A stretch of 64,000 bases of DNA from JBBSEX01 sp038239345 (GTDB lineage: Bacteria > Acidobacteriota > Terriglobia > Bryobacterales > Bryobacteraceae). The notes under the pieces are model-generated. The model was not told where the DNA came from and did no database searches. It worked only from the letters and a program-made list of their open reading frames with translations. The stretch is from assembly GCA_038239345.1 (NCBI GenBank), contig JBBSEX010000010.1, forward strand, positions 62,001-126,000. Direction: 5' to 3'. Positions 27,499-35,649 of this stretch are shown here, piece after piece. Each line of letters opens with the position of its first letter. Position 1 is the first letter of the stretch. Made by a program: the position numbers and the translations under genes.

Positions 27499-28320
27499 TC
27501 AGCGGATTCGCTTCAGCCACGACGAGAGTGCTTCATAATGGTCCAGATGATCCAGCGCTGAATCTCCCGCAAATCCCAGAATAATCAGTCTCCCCCTAGA
27601 AGCCTGACTGGTTTGCTTCATGCCAGGAGGATTTAAGACCAGAGCTGGATGCCTGGAAAGATGCAGTTGCTGAATCATGTAATCCGCGGTCTCCCTGGTG
27701 CTTGCGTAGTTGCCGGGAATTACTTCAGCATGCGTAAGGATCATCTGTTTGCGGCCGGCGATTGCCTCACGGGCGAAATCAAGAAACGGGCGCAATGTGT
27801 CGGTTTGCAATGCACCGGGTTTCGCGTTGGCATAGTCGCAGTGCAAGGAATCTTCCAGTAACAGGGCGTCGATTCGCTTCCAATTCCGCTTGTTTTTCAG
27901 AATTTCCCGTACAGCTCCGTATCCGGCGCTGAATGACGAGACGACTACCGGATGAAAGTGTACGCCCGCCTGCTTCTCAGCGGAAATGATCAGCTTTTCA
28001 AATGCCGCCGACCCCTGAAAAGCCGCTCCGTAAGGGCTCGATGCTGTCCCAAACTGGATCACCAGCGCCGCGCCTGGCTTCCAGCGTTGGACGGCACTCC
28101 ACTCCGCCATCCATGGTTCGCCATGGAACTGAATTAGCAGCGGTACAATCTTCCGTTTATTAGCGCTCACCAGAAGCGTGCCGTTTGGAAGTGTATATCG
28201 CTTTCCCTGAACCTGTGTCTCCTTCATCCGATGATGCTCAAGGGGAGCGTCAATCTTTATGCCGGGAACCGCGGCTCCCAGAGCTATGGAAGAGATCAGT
28301 ATTGCCAGAAGAAGCGACAT
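27499..28320 (-). CDS. Exported alpha/beta-hydrolase-like protein
   Basis: 273 residues. Signal peptide (MSLLLAILISSIALGAAVPG). The core has the order of an alpha/beta hydrolase: VPLLIQFHGEPW (strand and oxyanion turn), VVVSSFSAGYGAVREIL (nucleophile elbow SFSAGY, Ser about residue 129 replacing the usual GxSxG), ALLLEDSLHCDY, and a late His in SALDHLDHYEALSSWL. The catalytic triad is plausible but unproven and the substrate is unknown. It starts two bases after the stop of the lytic transglycosylase gene, so the two are one operon. Confidence 0.65.
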   Translation of the reverse strand: MSLLLAILISSIALGAAVPGIKIDAPLEHHRMKETQVQGKRYTLPNGTLLVSANKRKIVPLLIQFHGEPWMAEWSAVQRWKPGAALVIQFGTASSPYGAAFQGSAAFEKLIISAEKQAGVHFHPVVVSSFSAGYGAVREILKNKRNWKRIDALLLEDSLHCDYANAKPGALQTDTLRPFLDFAREAIAGRKQMILTHAEVIPGNYASTRETADYMIQQLHLSRHPALVLNPPGMKQTSQASRGRLIILGFAGDSALDHLDHYEALSSWLKRIR

Positions 28321-28322
28321 GG

Positions 28323-28976
28323 TTACTGCATGGGTAGCTTTTTTATGATATCGGACACATAGGCCGAGGTTTCAGGGATTGGCGGAACACCACCTGCCGC
28401 ATCCACTCTTCTAGGGCCGGCATTATAAGCGGCGAGCGCAAGCGAGATATTCCCGCCGTATCGTTCCATCAACTGCTTCAGGAGCTTGCCTCCGGCCGCT
28501 ACGCTCTGCTCCGGATTGAAAGGATCAGTAACGCCGAACTGTTGCTGGGTCGCCGGCATCAGTTGCATCAGCCCCTGGGCTCCCTTGGGAGACACAGCGC
28601 ACGGCCGAAAACCTGACTCCTTGCGCATTACCTCACGAATCACTCGGGCATCTATACTTTCCCGTTTGGCGACATCTTCGATAATCGGCGTCAGTTCAAT
28701 ATCGGGCGCAGGCTGACAGTCAAGTAAAGCGACGGGAACAATATCTGAACTTGTTGAGATAGCCACTGCGGCTGGGCGGGGCCACGCAATCGTAAAAAAG
28801 CTCCCTGGGGCACCTGCGGACATACCCGCTTGCTTCTGAATCGATATCCGTTGCTTAGCAAGGGATGTCTCCATTGCGGCGCGGATCTTATCATCCGCCG
28901 GGGGCGATATTGGCGCGATAGAAGTCTGTCCTAGCGCTGCCATCGTTAGCAAGAGTAAGAAAATCACCTTCACCAT
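28323..28976 (-). CDS. Lytic transglycosylase (SLT domain)
   Basis: 217 residues with a signal peptide (VIFLLLLTMAALGQTS). C-terminal SLT domain of the soluble lytic transglycosylase family: IREVMRKESGFRPCAVSP with the catalytic Glu at about residue 120, GAQGLMQLMPATQQQFGV, and SLALAAYNAGPRRVDAAGG. It cleaves the glycan strands of peptidoglycan and forms 1,6-anhydro ends. The 80 residues before the domain are not recognised. First gene of a pair with the hydrolase-like gene. Confidence 0.88.
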   Translation of the reverse strand: MVKVIFLLLLTMAALGQTSIAPISPPADDKIRAAMETSLAKQRISIQKQAGMSAGAPGSFFTIAWPRPAAVAISTSSDIVPVALLDCQPAPDIELTPIIEDVAKRESIDARVIREVMRKESGFRPCAVSPKGAQGLMQLMPATQQQFGVTDPFNPEQSVAAGGKLLKQLMERYGGNISLALAAYNAGPRRVDAAGGVPPIPETSAYVSDIIKKLPMQ

Positions 28977-29035
28977 TCCATCATCGGCGAGTTAGGGCCA
29001 AAGTTCCTCTAGGAAGTTTCTGGTATGGAGTACTC

Positions 29036-30601
29036 CTATTTCAGCCTTCCTCCCAGATTTAATCGCTGGCTTTCTGGCAGTTCGGCTAATAGTTCGACAA
29101 ATGCCGCGTTGGTCCACCCAAAGCCAATCTCGTTGGAGCGGTATCCAAAGCCGATCCGGCTGCTCACGTCCGATCCGCGCTTCACGACATCGTACTTTTC
29201 GACAATCGTATGATTAGCCACGAAATCCTCCACAACCATCGATAGGAATTTGGTCGTGATGCGATCAGCCTCCGTGTTATAACCGTACTTCCGCAGGCCT
29301 TGCACGGCGATCATTTGTAGTGGAGCCCAGCCGAAGGGAGAGTCCCATTGATTTCCGGTCTCTTGAGTGCTGGTGCGCAGACCGCCTTCCCGTTCGAATT
29401 GCGGGAGCTTCCCCACTACCCGGGCGGCTTGCTCTTTTGTCGCGATGCCAGCCCAAAGTGGATAGAAGGTTGTCAAAAACGGATAGCGGCGAATTGCTTT
29501 ACGGCTGAAATTGTAATCGTAGTAGAGACCATCCCGTTCGTCCCACAACAGACGATTGATTCGGGTGGCCCGCGCCTCCGCGCGATCAGTCCAGATCTTA
29601 CTCTCGCTATCTCGGCCGGCTAACGTCAGGATTTCCGCCATCTGCTTTTCCATCAAATAAAGCAGAGAATTCAGGCAAGTGGGATTGTAGTGCACAACAT
29701 CGATACCGAACGGACCGAAGCGATTGGACGGATCGAAGCCGGATTCCCGCATAGACCGGTCGCCCTTGTAATAAGCAGAGGTAAGCAAGTCGCGGCCGCG
29801 GTCATAATATTCACCGATTTCATAATCGGATACCTCGTGCGTCTTGTAATACTCGCGAACCAACTCGTAGTGCGTGCGGCCTTGTGCATCGCGCTCTGCC
29901 GAAAGAACCTCTGGTGCCGGGCCTTCGCCTGAATCGTAGTAACGAGACAGCCCGGTGGACTCTGTGAGGTGCGGCTCGCTGGTCCAGAATTTATAATATT
30001 TCTCTATTGCCGGAATCGATGCCCGCAGCCATTCGCGATCATGACTACGCTGGTACACCCCGAGGATCATCTGCGTAAGAAAGGGCGGTTGAGAACGGCT
30101 CAGATAGTAAGTCCTCGTCGCATTGAGTATCTTCCCGTAATGATTGATCTCATATAGAAAGTTATCCGCCATATCCTTAGCGAGCTGAAACTCCCCATCG
30201 CGCAGCAGTCCCACCTGAATGAAGTAGCTGTCCCAACCATACATTTCATTGAAGCGGCCGCCAGGGACAACATAGGGATGCGGTAAGTAGAGCAGCCCTG
30301 GTTCTTGGATCTGCTCCGAAAGCAGGCGGCGCAGCGAGATTTTGCGGAACTCGGCACCCATCGTCCGCCGCAACTGCGCCTCGACTCGAAGATAGTTCTC
30401 CGACGAAGCGACATAGACGGGCCAACTTCCGTTTTTCAATGGGGTGAACTTCGGGTCGACCGCGGCTTTTGCCAGATCGTTGTTGGATCGAGTAAGCACC
30501 GCCCAATTCTTGTGGATATAAGCGCGGATCTCGGTCAGCTGTGAAGCGGTCGCCCCGTGGAATAGGGCGACGGTCAATAGCAGGGTCGCAACGTAGCGCA
30601 T
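29036..30601 (-). CDS. treA: Trehalase (glycoside hydrolase family 37)
   Basis: 521 residues. Signal peptide (RYVATLLLTVALFHGATAS) so probably periplasmic. Both family signatures are present: PGGRFNEMYGWDSYF (about residues 112-126) and QWDSPFGWAPLQ (about residue 430); the DSYF aspartate region and the late EKYDV/ NEIGFGWTNA segment are also typical. It hydrolyses alpha,alpha-trehalose to glucose. It stands alone between the lytic transglycosylase gene (59 bp) and the BON gene terminator; a role in trehalose uptake as carbon source or in osmotic recovery is inferred. Confidence 0.93.
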   Translation of the reverse strand: MRYVATLLLTVALFHGATASQLTEIRAYIHKNWAVLTRSNNDLAKAAVDPKFTPLKNGSWPVYVASSENYLRVEAQLRRTMGAEFRKISLRRLLSEQIQEPGLLYLPHPYVVPGGRFNEMYGWDSYFIQVGLLRDGEFQLAKDMADNFLYEINHYGKILNATRTYYLSRSQPPFLTQMILGVYQRSHDREWLRASIPAIEKYYKFWTSEPHLTESTGLSRYYDSGEGPAPEVLSAERDAQGRTHYELVREYYKTHEVSDYEIGEYYDRGRDLLTSAYYKGDRSMRESGFDPSNRFGPFGIDVVHYNPTCLNSLLYLMEKQMAEILTLAGRDSESKIWTDRAEARATRINRLLWDERDGLYYDYNFSRKAIRRYPFLTTFYPLWAGIATKEQAARVVGKLPQFEREGGLRTSTQETGNQWDSPFGWAPLQMIAVQGLRKYGYNTEADRITTKFLSMVVEDFVANHTIVEKYDVVKRGSDVSSRIGFGYRSNEIGFGWTNAAFVELLAELPESQRLNLGGRLK

Positions 30602-30643
30602 TACCGCTTATTGTGTCGTATCGGGAGGGGACTCGTGAGGTAT

Positions 30644-30683
30644 CAAAAAAACGGCGGCTCGTCCAGGAGGAGACGGGCCGCCG
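30644..30683 (-). terminator. Rho-independent terminator behind the BON-domain gene
   Basis: A 12-bp GC-rich stem, 30652-30663 with 30672-30683 (CGGCGGCTCGTC against GACGGGCCGCCG, one G-T pair), 8-base loop, followed on the minus strand by a run of seven to eight T (A at 30644-30651). It lies 38 bp after the stop of the BON gene at 30721. Confidence 0.85.
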
Positions 30684-30720
30684 CGAACAACTTGACTGCG
30701 TCCAAGATGTCCGAAGGAAG

Positions 30721-31251
30721 CTAGGTCTTGCTTTCGACGCGCAGATCGTTGGTTACCGCGAAGGCGCCGAAAACTCCGTTGGCGCGAATCCCCGCGATAT
30801 TCTTATCCATCTCATTCGCTACCACACCTTCCAGTGTGATGTTGCCGTTCTTCACGATGATGTGAATCGGGGGCAGCGATCCGTAGGAATAACGGGTCAA
30901 CGGCCCAAAGTTGTAAATCGCCCGAGCGGCGGCAGCGCGGATGCGATCGTCAAAGGTGGAAAGCGGCAGAACCTCGATCTGGTTGTTCACCTGCTCTACG
31001 CCCTCAATGCGTTTCACGACGTTTTCCGCGTCGGACTTCAGCACTGGCCGCCGCACTTGACCAAATAAGGTGACCACCCCGCCGTCGATGCGATAAGAGA
31101 GATTGTCGAAGATGTTGTAGTAAGGCAGCATCAACAGCTCATGCCGTACTTTCTTTACCAAGTCCGGCTGTACAGAATTCGCCGACTTCGAAAATCCAGG
31201 GGACGCCAGAAGGGCTCCCGCCAGAGCAACCGCCAATAGATTACTTCTCAT
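30721..31251 (-). CDS. BON-domain protein, exported
   Basis: 176 residues. Signal peptide (NLLAVALAGALLASPGFS). Two BON domains: one about residues 30-85 (VRHELLMLPYYNIFDNLSYR, VVTLFGQVRRP, VVKRIEGVEQVNNQIEVLP) and a second in the C-terminal half (ARAIYNFGPL, IHIIVKNGNITLEGVVANE, FAVTNDLRVES). BON domains bind phospholipid surfaces and occur in OsmY-like envelope proteins. The ATG at 31251 has GGAGA seven bases in front, better than the GTG-type start further up. It ends in a clear terminator; a palindrome lies 26 bp before the start. Confidence 0.85.
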   Translation of the reverse strand: MRSNLLAVALAGALLASPGFSKSANSVQPDLVKKVRHELLMLPYYNIFDNLSYRIDGGVVTLFGQVRRPVLKSDAENVVKRIEGVEQVNNQIEVLPLSTFDDRIRAAAARAIYNFGPLTRYSYGSLPPIHIIVKNGNITLEGVVANEMDKNIAGIRANGVFGAFAVTNDLRVESKT

Positions 31252-31276
31252 GTCTTGATCTCCTCGCCACTCACTC

Positions 31277-31299
31277 AATTGGATGTGCGAAATCCAATT
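31277..31299. promoter_or_regulatory. Palindrome upstream of the BON gene
   Basis: AATTGGAT (31277-31284), 7-base spacer, ATCCAATT (31292-31299): perfect 8-bp arms, centred 37 bp before the BON ATG. It could be an operator or a leader hairpin. No regulator is adjacent. Confidence 0.4.
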
Positions 31300-31361
31300 A
31301 CGGTTGCCAGGCTTACAAATCTTTAACTCGATTGTGTTGGAAGGCGATTATCAACCAATTG

Positions 31362-31398
31362 AAAGGCGGCGCGCGCCATGGGGACGTGCGCCGCCTTT
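31362..31398. terminator. Strong hairpin with flanking A/T tracts between divergent genes
   Basis: Perfect 11-bp stem AAAGGCGGCGC (31362-31372) with its complement 31388-31398, extendable to 14 bp, 9-base loop, followed by TTTT on the plus strand and TTT on the minus strand. It has the form of a bidirectional terminator, yet it stands between two divergent genes, upstream of both. It may end an unannotated small transcript or insulate the two promoters. Confidence 0.55.
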
Positions 31399-31478
31399 TA
31401 CCGACCAGTAATTGGTAAGACGTCTACCGTAATTGTGTGGTTGCAACGAAGATAGGGTCCAACCAAACGCCACCTCAC

Positions 31479-31535
31479 TGACGTTTAGTACGACCAAACG
31501 TCACCGTGCATCACATTTAGTACAACTAAACGTCA
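31479..31535. promoter_or_regulatory. Two repeated palindromes before the AAA/DUF4143 ATPase gene
   Basis: The 20-bp sequence TTTAGTACRACYAAACGTCA occurs at 31484-31503 and 31516-31535, period 32 bp (about three helical turns). Inside each is a palindrome: TGACGTTT...AAACGTCA with a 9-base centre at 31479-31503, and TTTAGT-aca-ACTAAA at 31516-31530. A third partial copy, ACCAAACGCCA, begins at 31462. They sit directly upstream of the ATPase gene and look like an operator array for cooperative binding. Confidence 0.6.
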
Positions 31536-31579
31536 GTGTCATGGCGTCTAGTTATACCGTATGCTACCGTGGTCTCCAT

Positions 31580-32761
31580 ATGGTTACCCGCCGCTTTTGG
31601 CTTAATCGGCTGGAAAACGCTTGGAAGCGCCGCTCAGTTATCTGGCTAATGGGCGTGCGCCGCGCGGGTAAGACCCTGCTATGCAAAAGCATTCCTGAAA
31701 TCGAATACTTCGACTGCGAATTGCCAAGCATCCGCCGTATTCTAGCCGACCCCGAAGCCTTCCTCCGCGACCGGAACCGTTCCATCGTCCTTGATGAGAT
31801 CCACCGGCTCGATGAACCATCGGAACTCTTGAAAATCGCCGCCGATCATTTCCCCCACCTGCGATTGATCGCTACCGGGTCCAGTTCGCTCGGCGCTTCA
31901 GCTAAGTTTCGCGATACCCTTGCCGGACGAAAGACCGAAGTCCTTCTGACGCCGATGAATTGCGTCGACCTAACCGACTTCGGTTCGAGTAAACTCACTC
32001 ATCGCCTGCGTAATGGCGGACTCCCTCCTTTCTTCCTCACCCGGCAATTTCCCGAGCGCCAGTTTCAGGAATGGATGGACTCTTATTGGGCCAAAGACAT
32101 AATCGAACTGTTCCGTTTGGAGCGACGTCATTCATTTCAGAAATTCGCAGAACTATTGCTGGTTCAAAGCGGTGGCATATTTGAGGCAACCAGCTTCACG
32201 AAGCCCTGTGAGGTTAGCCGTGGCACCATTTACAACTACCTCTCGGTTCTTGAGGCCACGTTCGTCATATACGTCCTGCGTCCGTATCACTCTAATAAGT
32301 CCGTGGAAATTGTCGCTGCTCCAAAAGTTTATGGATTCGATACCGGTTTCATCTGTGCCGCCCGTGGATGGCGCGACCTTCGTCCGGAGGATCTCGGAAT
32401 ATTGTGGGAACATTACGTGCTGAACGAATTGCGTTCGCGTTTTCCGCATTTAGAACCGCAATACTGGCGTGATAAACAACACCATGAGATCGACTTCATC
32501 TTGGCGCCTAAGCCGAAGGCAAGCCCCGTCGTGGTGGAATGCAAATGGTCCGCCGATAGCTTCGACGTCAGGAATCTGCGTATCTTTCGCCGTCATTATC
32601 CTGGAGGAGCGAATTTTGTAATCGCCCAGGATGTCACCATCAGTTATTCGCGGACGTTCGGCGATATTTCGGTGCGGTTTGTTGGATTAAAGGATCTGGT
32701 GCGGGCGGTGAAGGGAATTATGAATCCGGCAAGCGGCACGACAACCTCGCTCGCATCATGA
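31580..32761 (+). CDS. AAA_14/DUF4143 family ATPase
   Basis: 393 residues from the ATG at 31580. N-terminal AAA domain with Walker A WLMGVRRAGKTLLCKSI (about residues 18-34), Walker B RNRSIVLDEIHRLDEP and a sensor-like LIATGSSSLGAS; C-terminal DUF4143-type domain with the recurrent EILWEHYVLNELR-like segment (ILWEHYVLNELRSRFPHL), then QYWRDKQHHEIDFIL and PVVVECKWS, which resembles a degenerate nuclease core (D, ExK). The family is widespread, mobile and of unknown function. ATG at 31541 is an alternative start; longer starts would translate the operator repeats. Flanked by palindromes on the left and a convergent hairpin on the right. Confidence 0.85.
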   Translation: MVTRRFWLNRLENAWKRRSVIWLMGVRRAGKTLLCKSIPEIEYFDCELPSIRRILADPEAFLRDRNRSIVLDEIHRLDEPSELLKIAADHFPHLRLIATGSSSLGASAKFRDTLAGRKTEVLLTPMNCVDLTDFGSSKLTHRLRNGGLPPFFLTRQFPERQFQEWMDSYWAKDIIELFRLERRHSFQKFAELLLVQSGGIFEATSFTKPCEVSRGTIYNYLSVLEATFVIYVLRPYHSNKSVEIVAAPKVYGFDTGFICAARGWRDLRPEDLGILWEHYVLNELRSRFPHLEPQYWRDKQHHEIDFILAPKPKASPVVVECKWSADSFDVRNLRIFRRHYPGGANFVIAQDVTISYSRTFGDISVRFVGLKDLVRAVKGIMNPASGTTTSLAS

Positions 32762-32762
32762 C

Positions 32763-32807
32763 AAGGGCGGCACGTCACAAAGGCGGCACATCTTTCGCGC
32801 CGCCCTT
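32763..32807. terminator. Hairpin between convergent ATPase and nrdJ genes
   Basis: AAGGGCGGC (32763-32771) pairs perfectly with GCCGCCCTT (32799-32807); an alternative shorter inner stem uses the second GGCGGC at 32782. It fills most of the 65-bp gap between two convergent stops. No long T run follows, so termination would be moderate. Confidence 0.45.
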
Positions 32808-32826
32808 GCTAGCTCCTGGCTTGCTC

Positions 32827-35649
32827 TTAACTACAGCCGCTAGTACCGCCGCAGTTTTCACATTTATAGCAGGAACCGTTGCGAGTCATCAGCCCCCCAC
32901 ACTCAGAGCAAAGTGGCGCATCCGCCACCGCCGCCGGAAACGGGAGGTTCTGCTGCGGCTCCGCTTCCGTCGGACGCAGCTTCGACGATTCGCCGGCTTC
33001 CGCGGTTACATATTCCGCACCCAGGAATTTCGCTCCCAGCCAGCGGAAGATGTAATCCATGATCGATTTGGCGTAAGGGATCTGCTGATTTCCCGTCCAT
33101 CCGCTCGGCTCAAAGCGGACATGGCTGAATTTGTCGACAAAGAACTTCAGCGGAACACCGTATTGCAGTGCATAGCTGATCGCCGTGGCAAAGCTGTCCA
33201 TCAAGCCCGAAATCGTCGAGCCTTCTTTCGCCATCGCGATAAAGATCTCGCCCGGTGTTCCATCCTCATACATACCCACCGTGATGTACCCCTCATGCCC
33301 ACCGATCCCGAACTTATGCGTAATCGAGTGGCGTTCATCGGGCAACTTTCGGCGAATCGGACGGTAGACAATTTTTTCAATCGTAGCCGGTACGGCGGCT
33401 GCGGCGGATTGCGTCGCGGGCTTGGCGCCTTTCGACGTTCCGGAACTCAATGGTTGTACTCGCTTCGAGTTGTCCCGATAGATAGCCACGGCCTTCAGCC
33501 CCAACTTCCAGCTCTCCGTGTAAGCATCCATCACTTCTTCCACGGTGCACTCTTCCGGCATGTTGATGGTCTTTGAAATCGCCCCGGAAATGAACGGCTG
33601 GGTGGCGGCCATCATTTTTACGTGGCCCATATAATGGATCGACCGCGATCCGTTCTGCGGCCGGAAACTGCAATCGAACACCGCTAAGTGTTCCGGCTTT
33701 AGTGCGGGCGCGCCCTCAATGGTGCCCGTGGAATCGATGTGAGCCACAATCGCTTCCACCTGCTCAGAAGAATAGCCAAGTTTTACCAGTGCCGCGGGGA
33801 CCGTCTGGTTGACGATCTTAATCACGCCCCCGCCAACCAATTTCTTGTATTTCACCAGCGCCAGATCGGGCTCGATCCCCGTGGTGTCGCAATCCATCAT
33901 GAATCCGATAGTGCCGGTCGGCGCGATAACCGTGGTCTGCGCGTTCCGATAACCGGCGGCAGCACCCAGGTTGTAGGCATCTCGCCAGCAAATCTCGGCT
34001 GCTTCATACAGTGCCGCGGGTACCCGTCGATTCTCTATCCGGCTCACCGAATCGCGGTGCATTGCGATCACTTCCAGAAAGCTCCTCTCGTTTAGCGAAT
34101 ATCCCGGGCAAGGTCCGGTAGCATCGGCCGCGATGCGAGCGCTGGTCAAGTAAGCCTGGCCCGTCATCACCGCCGTTAAGGCGGCAGCCCAATCGCGGCC
34201 CTTATCGCTGTCGTAGGGAATTCCCATCGACATCAGTAGTGCGCCGAGATTTGCGTAGCCAAGTCCCAATGGACGGAAATCGTGCGAATTTTGCGCAATC
34301 CGTTCCGTTGGATAACTAGCATTATCGACAATGATTTCCTGCGCGATCGTTACGGTATCGATGGCGTGACGATACGCTTCCACGTCAAACTGCCCGTCCG
34401 CGCCGACATACTTCATAAGGTTCATCGATGCCAGGTTGCAGGCCGAATCGTCCAGGAACATGTACTCCGAGCAGGGATTCGATGCATTGATCCGGGCCGT
34501 CGCCTTCGAGGTGTGCCAGCGGTTAATCGTGGTGTCGAACTGCATCCCAGGGTCGCCGCATTGATGCGTTGCTTCAGCAATCTGGCGCATCAGATCGCGG
34601 GCCTTCATCCGATTCACGGGCTGCTCATTCAGACGCGACTTCGTCCACCAGTCGCTATCGTTAACCACTGCTTCCATGAATTCATCGGTCACTCGTACCG
34701 AATTGTTGGCATTCTGGAAGAAGATAGAACCGTAAGCATCGCCGTCGAGCGACGAATCGTAGCCGGCGTCGATCAGCGTATGCGCCTTCTTTTCCTCCTT
34801 CGCTTTGCACCAGATGAAATCTTCAATATCGGGATGGTCGGCGTTCAGAATTACCATCTTCGCCGCGCGCCGTGTCTTTCCGCCTGACTTGATTACCCCG
34901 GCAAAAGCATCGAAGCCCTTCATGAAGCTCAGCGGACCCGATGCCTTACCGCCACCCGAAAGCGTGCCGTCTTCTTCCCGTAGCGTCGAAAGATTGGTGC
35001 CAGTCCCCGAACCGAATTTGAAAAGCATTCCCTCCGTCTTGGCGAGATCTAGAATCGACTCGAGCGTGTCGCCCACGGAATTGATAAAACAGGCCGAGCA
35101 TTGCGGACGTGTTTCGCCGGTTAGTTTTTTTAAGGCGCCGGTTTTACTATCAAAATACCAGCCATAACCGCGAGCTTCCTCAACCCCGACGTTAAACCAA
35201 ACCGGTGAATTAAAGCAGGCCTTCTGCGTTAGCATCAGGTGCGCCAGTTCACTGCGAAAATTTTCGGCGTCTTCCGGCGTCGCGAAATACTGTTGATCTC
35301 TTCCCCAATCGGCGATCGTATCCACTACGCGATGAACCAGCTGGGCAACACTGCGCTCGCGGGCCGGTGACCCCATCTTCCCGTGAAAATACTTGCTTAC
35401 AACAATGTTAGTAGCCGTCTGCGACCAATCGGCCGGCACCTCAACGTCACGCTGCTCGAAAATCACCGAGCCCTTATCGTTGCCAATGGTGGCGGAACGA
35501 AGCTCCCATTGAATATCATCATAAGGAGTCTTTCCCGCTTCTAACTTGGCGGTAAAGTGGCGTGGAAATGAAATTCCGCTACGCTGGTTGTTTGAATTCG
35601 GTTGCAGTTGCTTGGCTTTGCTGCTGAGGTCTACGCTTAACTGGCCCAT
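32827..35649 (-). CDS. nrdJ: Adenosylcobalamin-dependent ribonucleotide reductase (class II)
   Basis: 940 residues. It makes deoxyribonucleotides with coenzyme B12 as radical source, without oxygen requirement. Family segments: KACFNSPVWFNVGVEEARG, CSACFINSVGDTLESILD (first redox Cys), KFGSGTGTNLSTLRE, NPCSEYMFLDDSACNLASMN (radical-site Cys and second redox Cys), PTGTIGFMMDCDTTGIEPD, a C-terminal part about residues 760-860 typical of vitamin B12-dependent NrdJ, and a zinc-finger-like tail CSECGGLMTRNGSCYKC ending in CGGTSGCS, the regenerating Cys pair. Start ATG at 35649. No class I or III reductase or NrdR gene is in the window. No B12 riboswitch was recognised in the leader. Confidence 0.95.
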   Translation of the reverse strand: MGQLSVDLSSKAKQLQPNSNNQRSGISFPRHFTAKLEAGKTPYDDIQWELRSATIGNDKGSVIFEQRDVEVPADWSQTATNIVVSKYFHGKMGSPARERSVAQLVHRVVDTIADWGRDQQYFATPEDAENFRSELAHLMLTQKACFNSPVWFNVGVEEARGYGWYFDSKTGALKKLTGETRPQCSACFINSVGDTLESILDLAKTEGMLFKFGSGTGTNLSTLREEDGTLSGGGKASGPLSFMKGFDAFAGVIKSGGKTRRAAKMVILNADHPDIEDFIWCKAKEEKKAHTLIDAGYDSSLDGDAYGSIFFQNANNSVRVTDEFMEAVVNDSDWWTKSRLNEQPVNRMKARDLMRQIAEATHQCGDPGMQFDTTINRWHTSKATARINASNPCSEYMFLDDSACNLASMNLMKYVGADGQFDVEAYRHAIDTVTIAQEIIVDNASYPTERIAQNSHDFRPLGLGYANLGALLMSMGIPYDSDKGRDWAAALTAVMTGQAYLTSARIAADATGPCPGYSLNERSFLEVIAMHRDSVSRIENRRVPAALYEAAEICWRDAYNLGAAAGYRNAQTTVIAPTGTIGFMMDCDTTGIEPDLALVKYKKLVGGGVIKIVNQTVPAALVKLGYSSEQVEAIVAHIDSTGTIEGAPALKPEHLAVFDCSFRPQNGSRSIHYMGHVKMMAATQPFISGAISKTINMPEECTVEEVMDAYTESWKLGLKAVAIYRDNSKRVQPLSSGTSKGAKPATQSAAAAVPATIEKIVYRPIRRKLPDERHSITHKFGIGGHEGYITVGMYEDGTPGEIFIAMAKEGSTISGLMDSFATAISYALQYGVPLKFFVDKFSHVRFEPSGWTGNQQIPYAKSIMDYIFRWLGAKFLGAEYVTAEAGESSKLRPTEAEPQQNLPFPAAVADAPLCSECGGLMTRNGSCYKCENCGGTSGCS

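Noticed and set aside
32758..33576. Open frame of 272 codons opposite the 3' part of nrdJ
   Set aside because: Arg-rich shadow of the clearly coding nrdJ strand.
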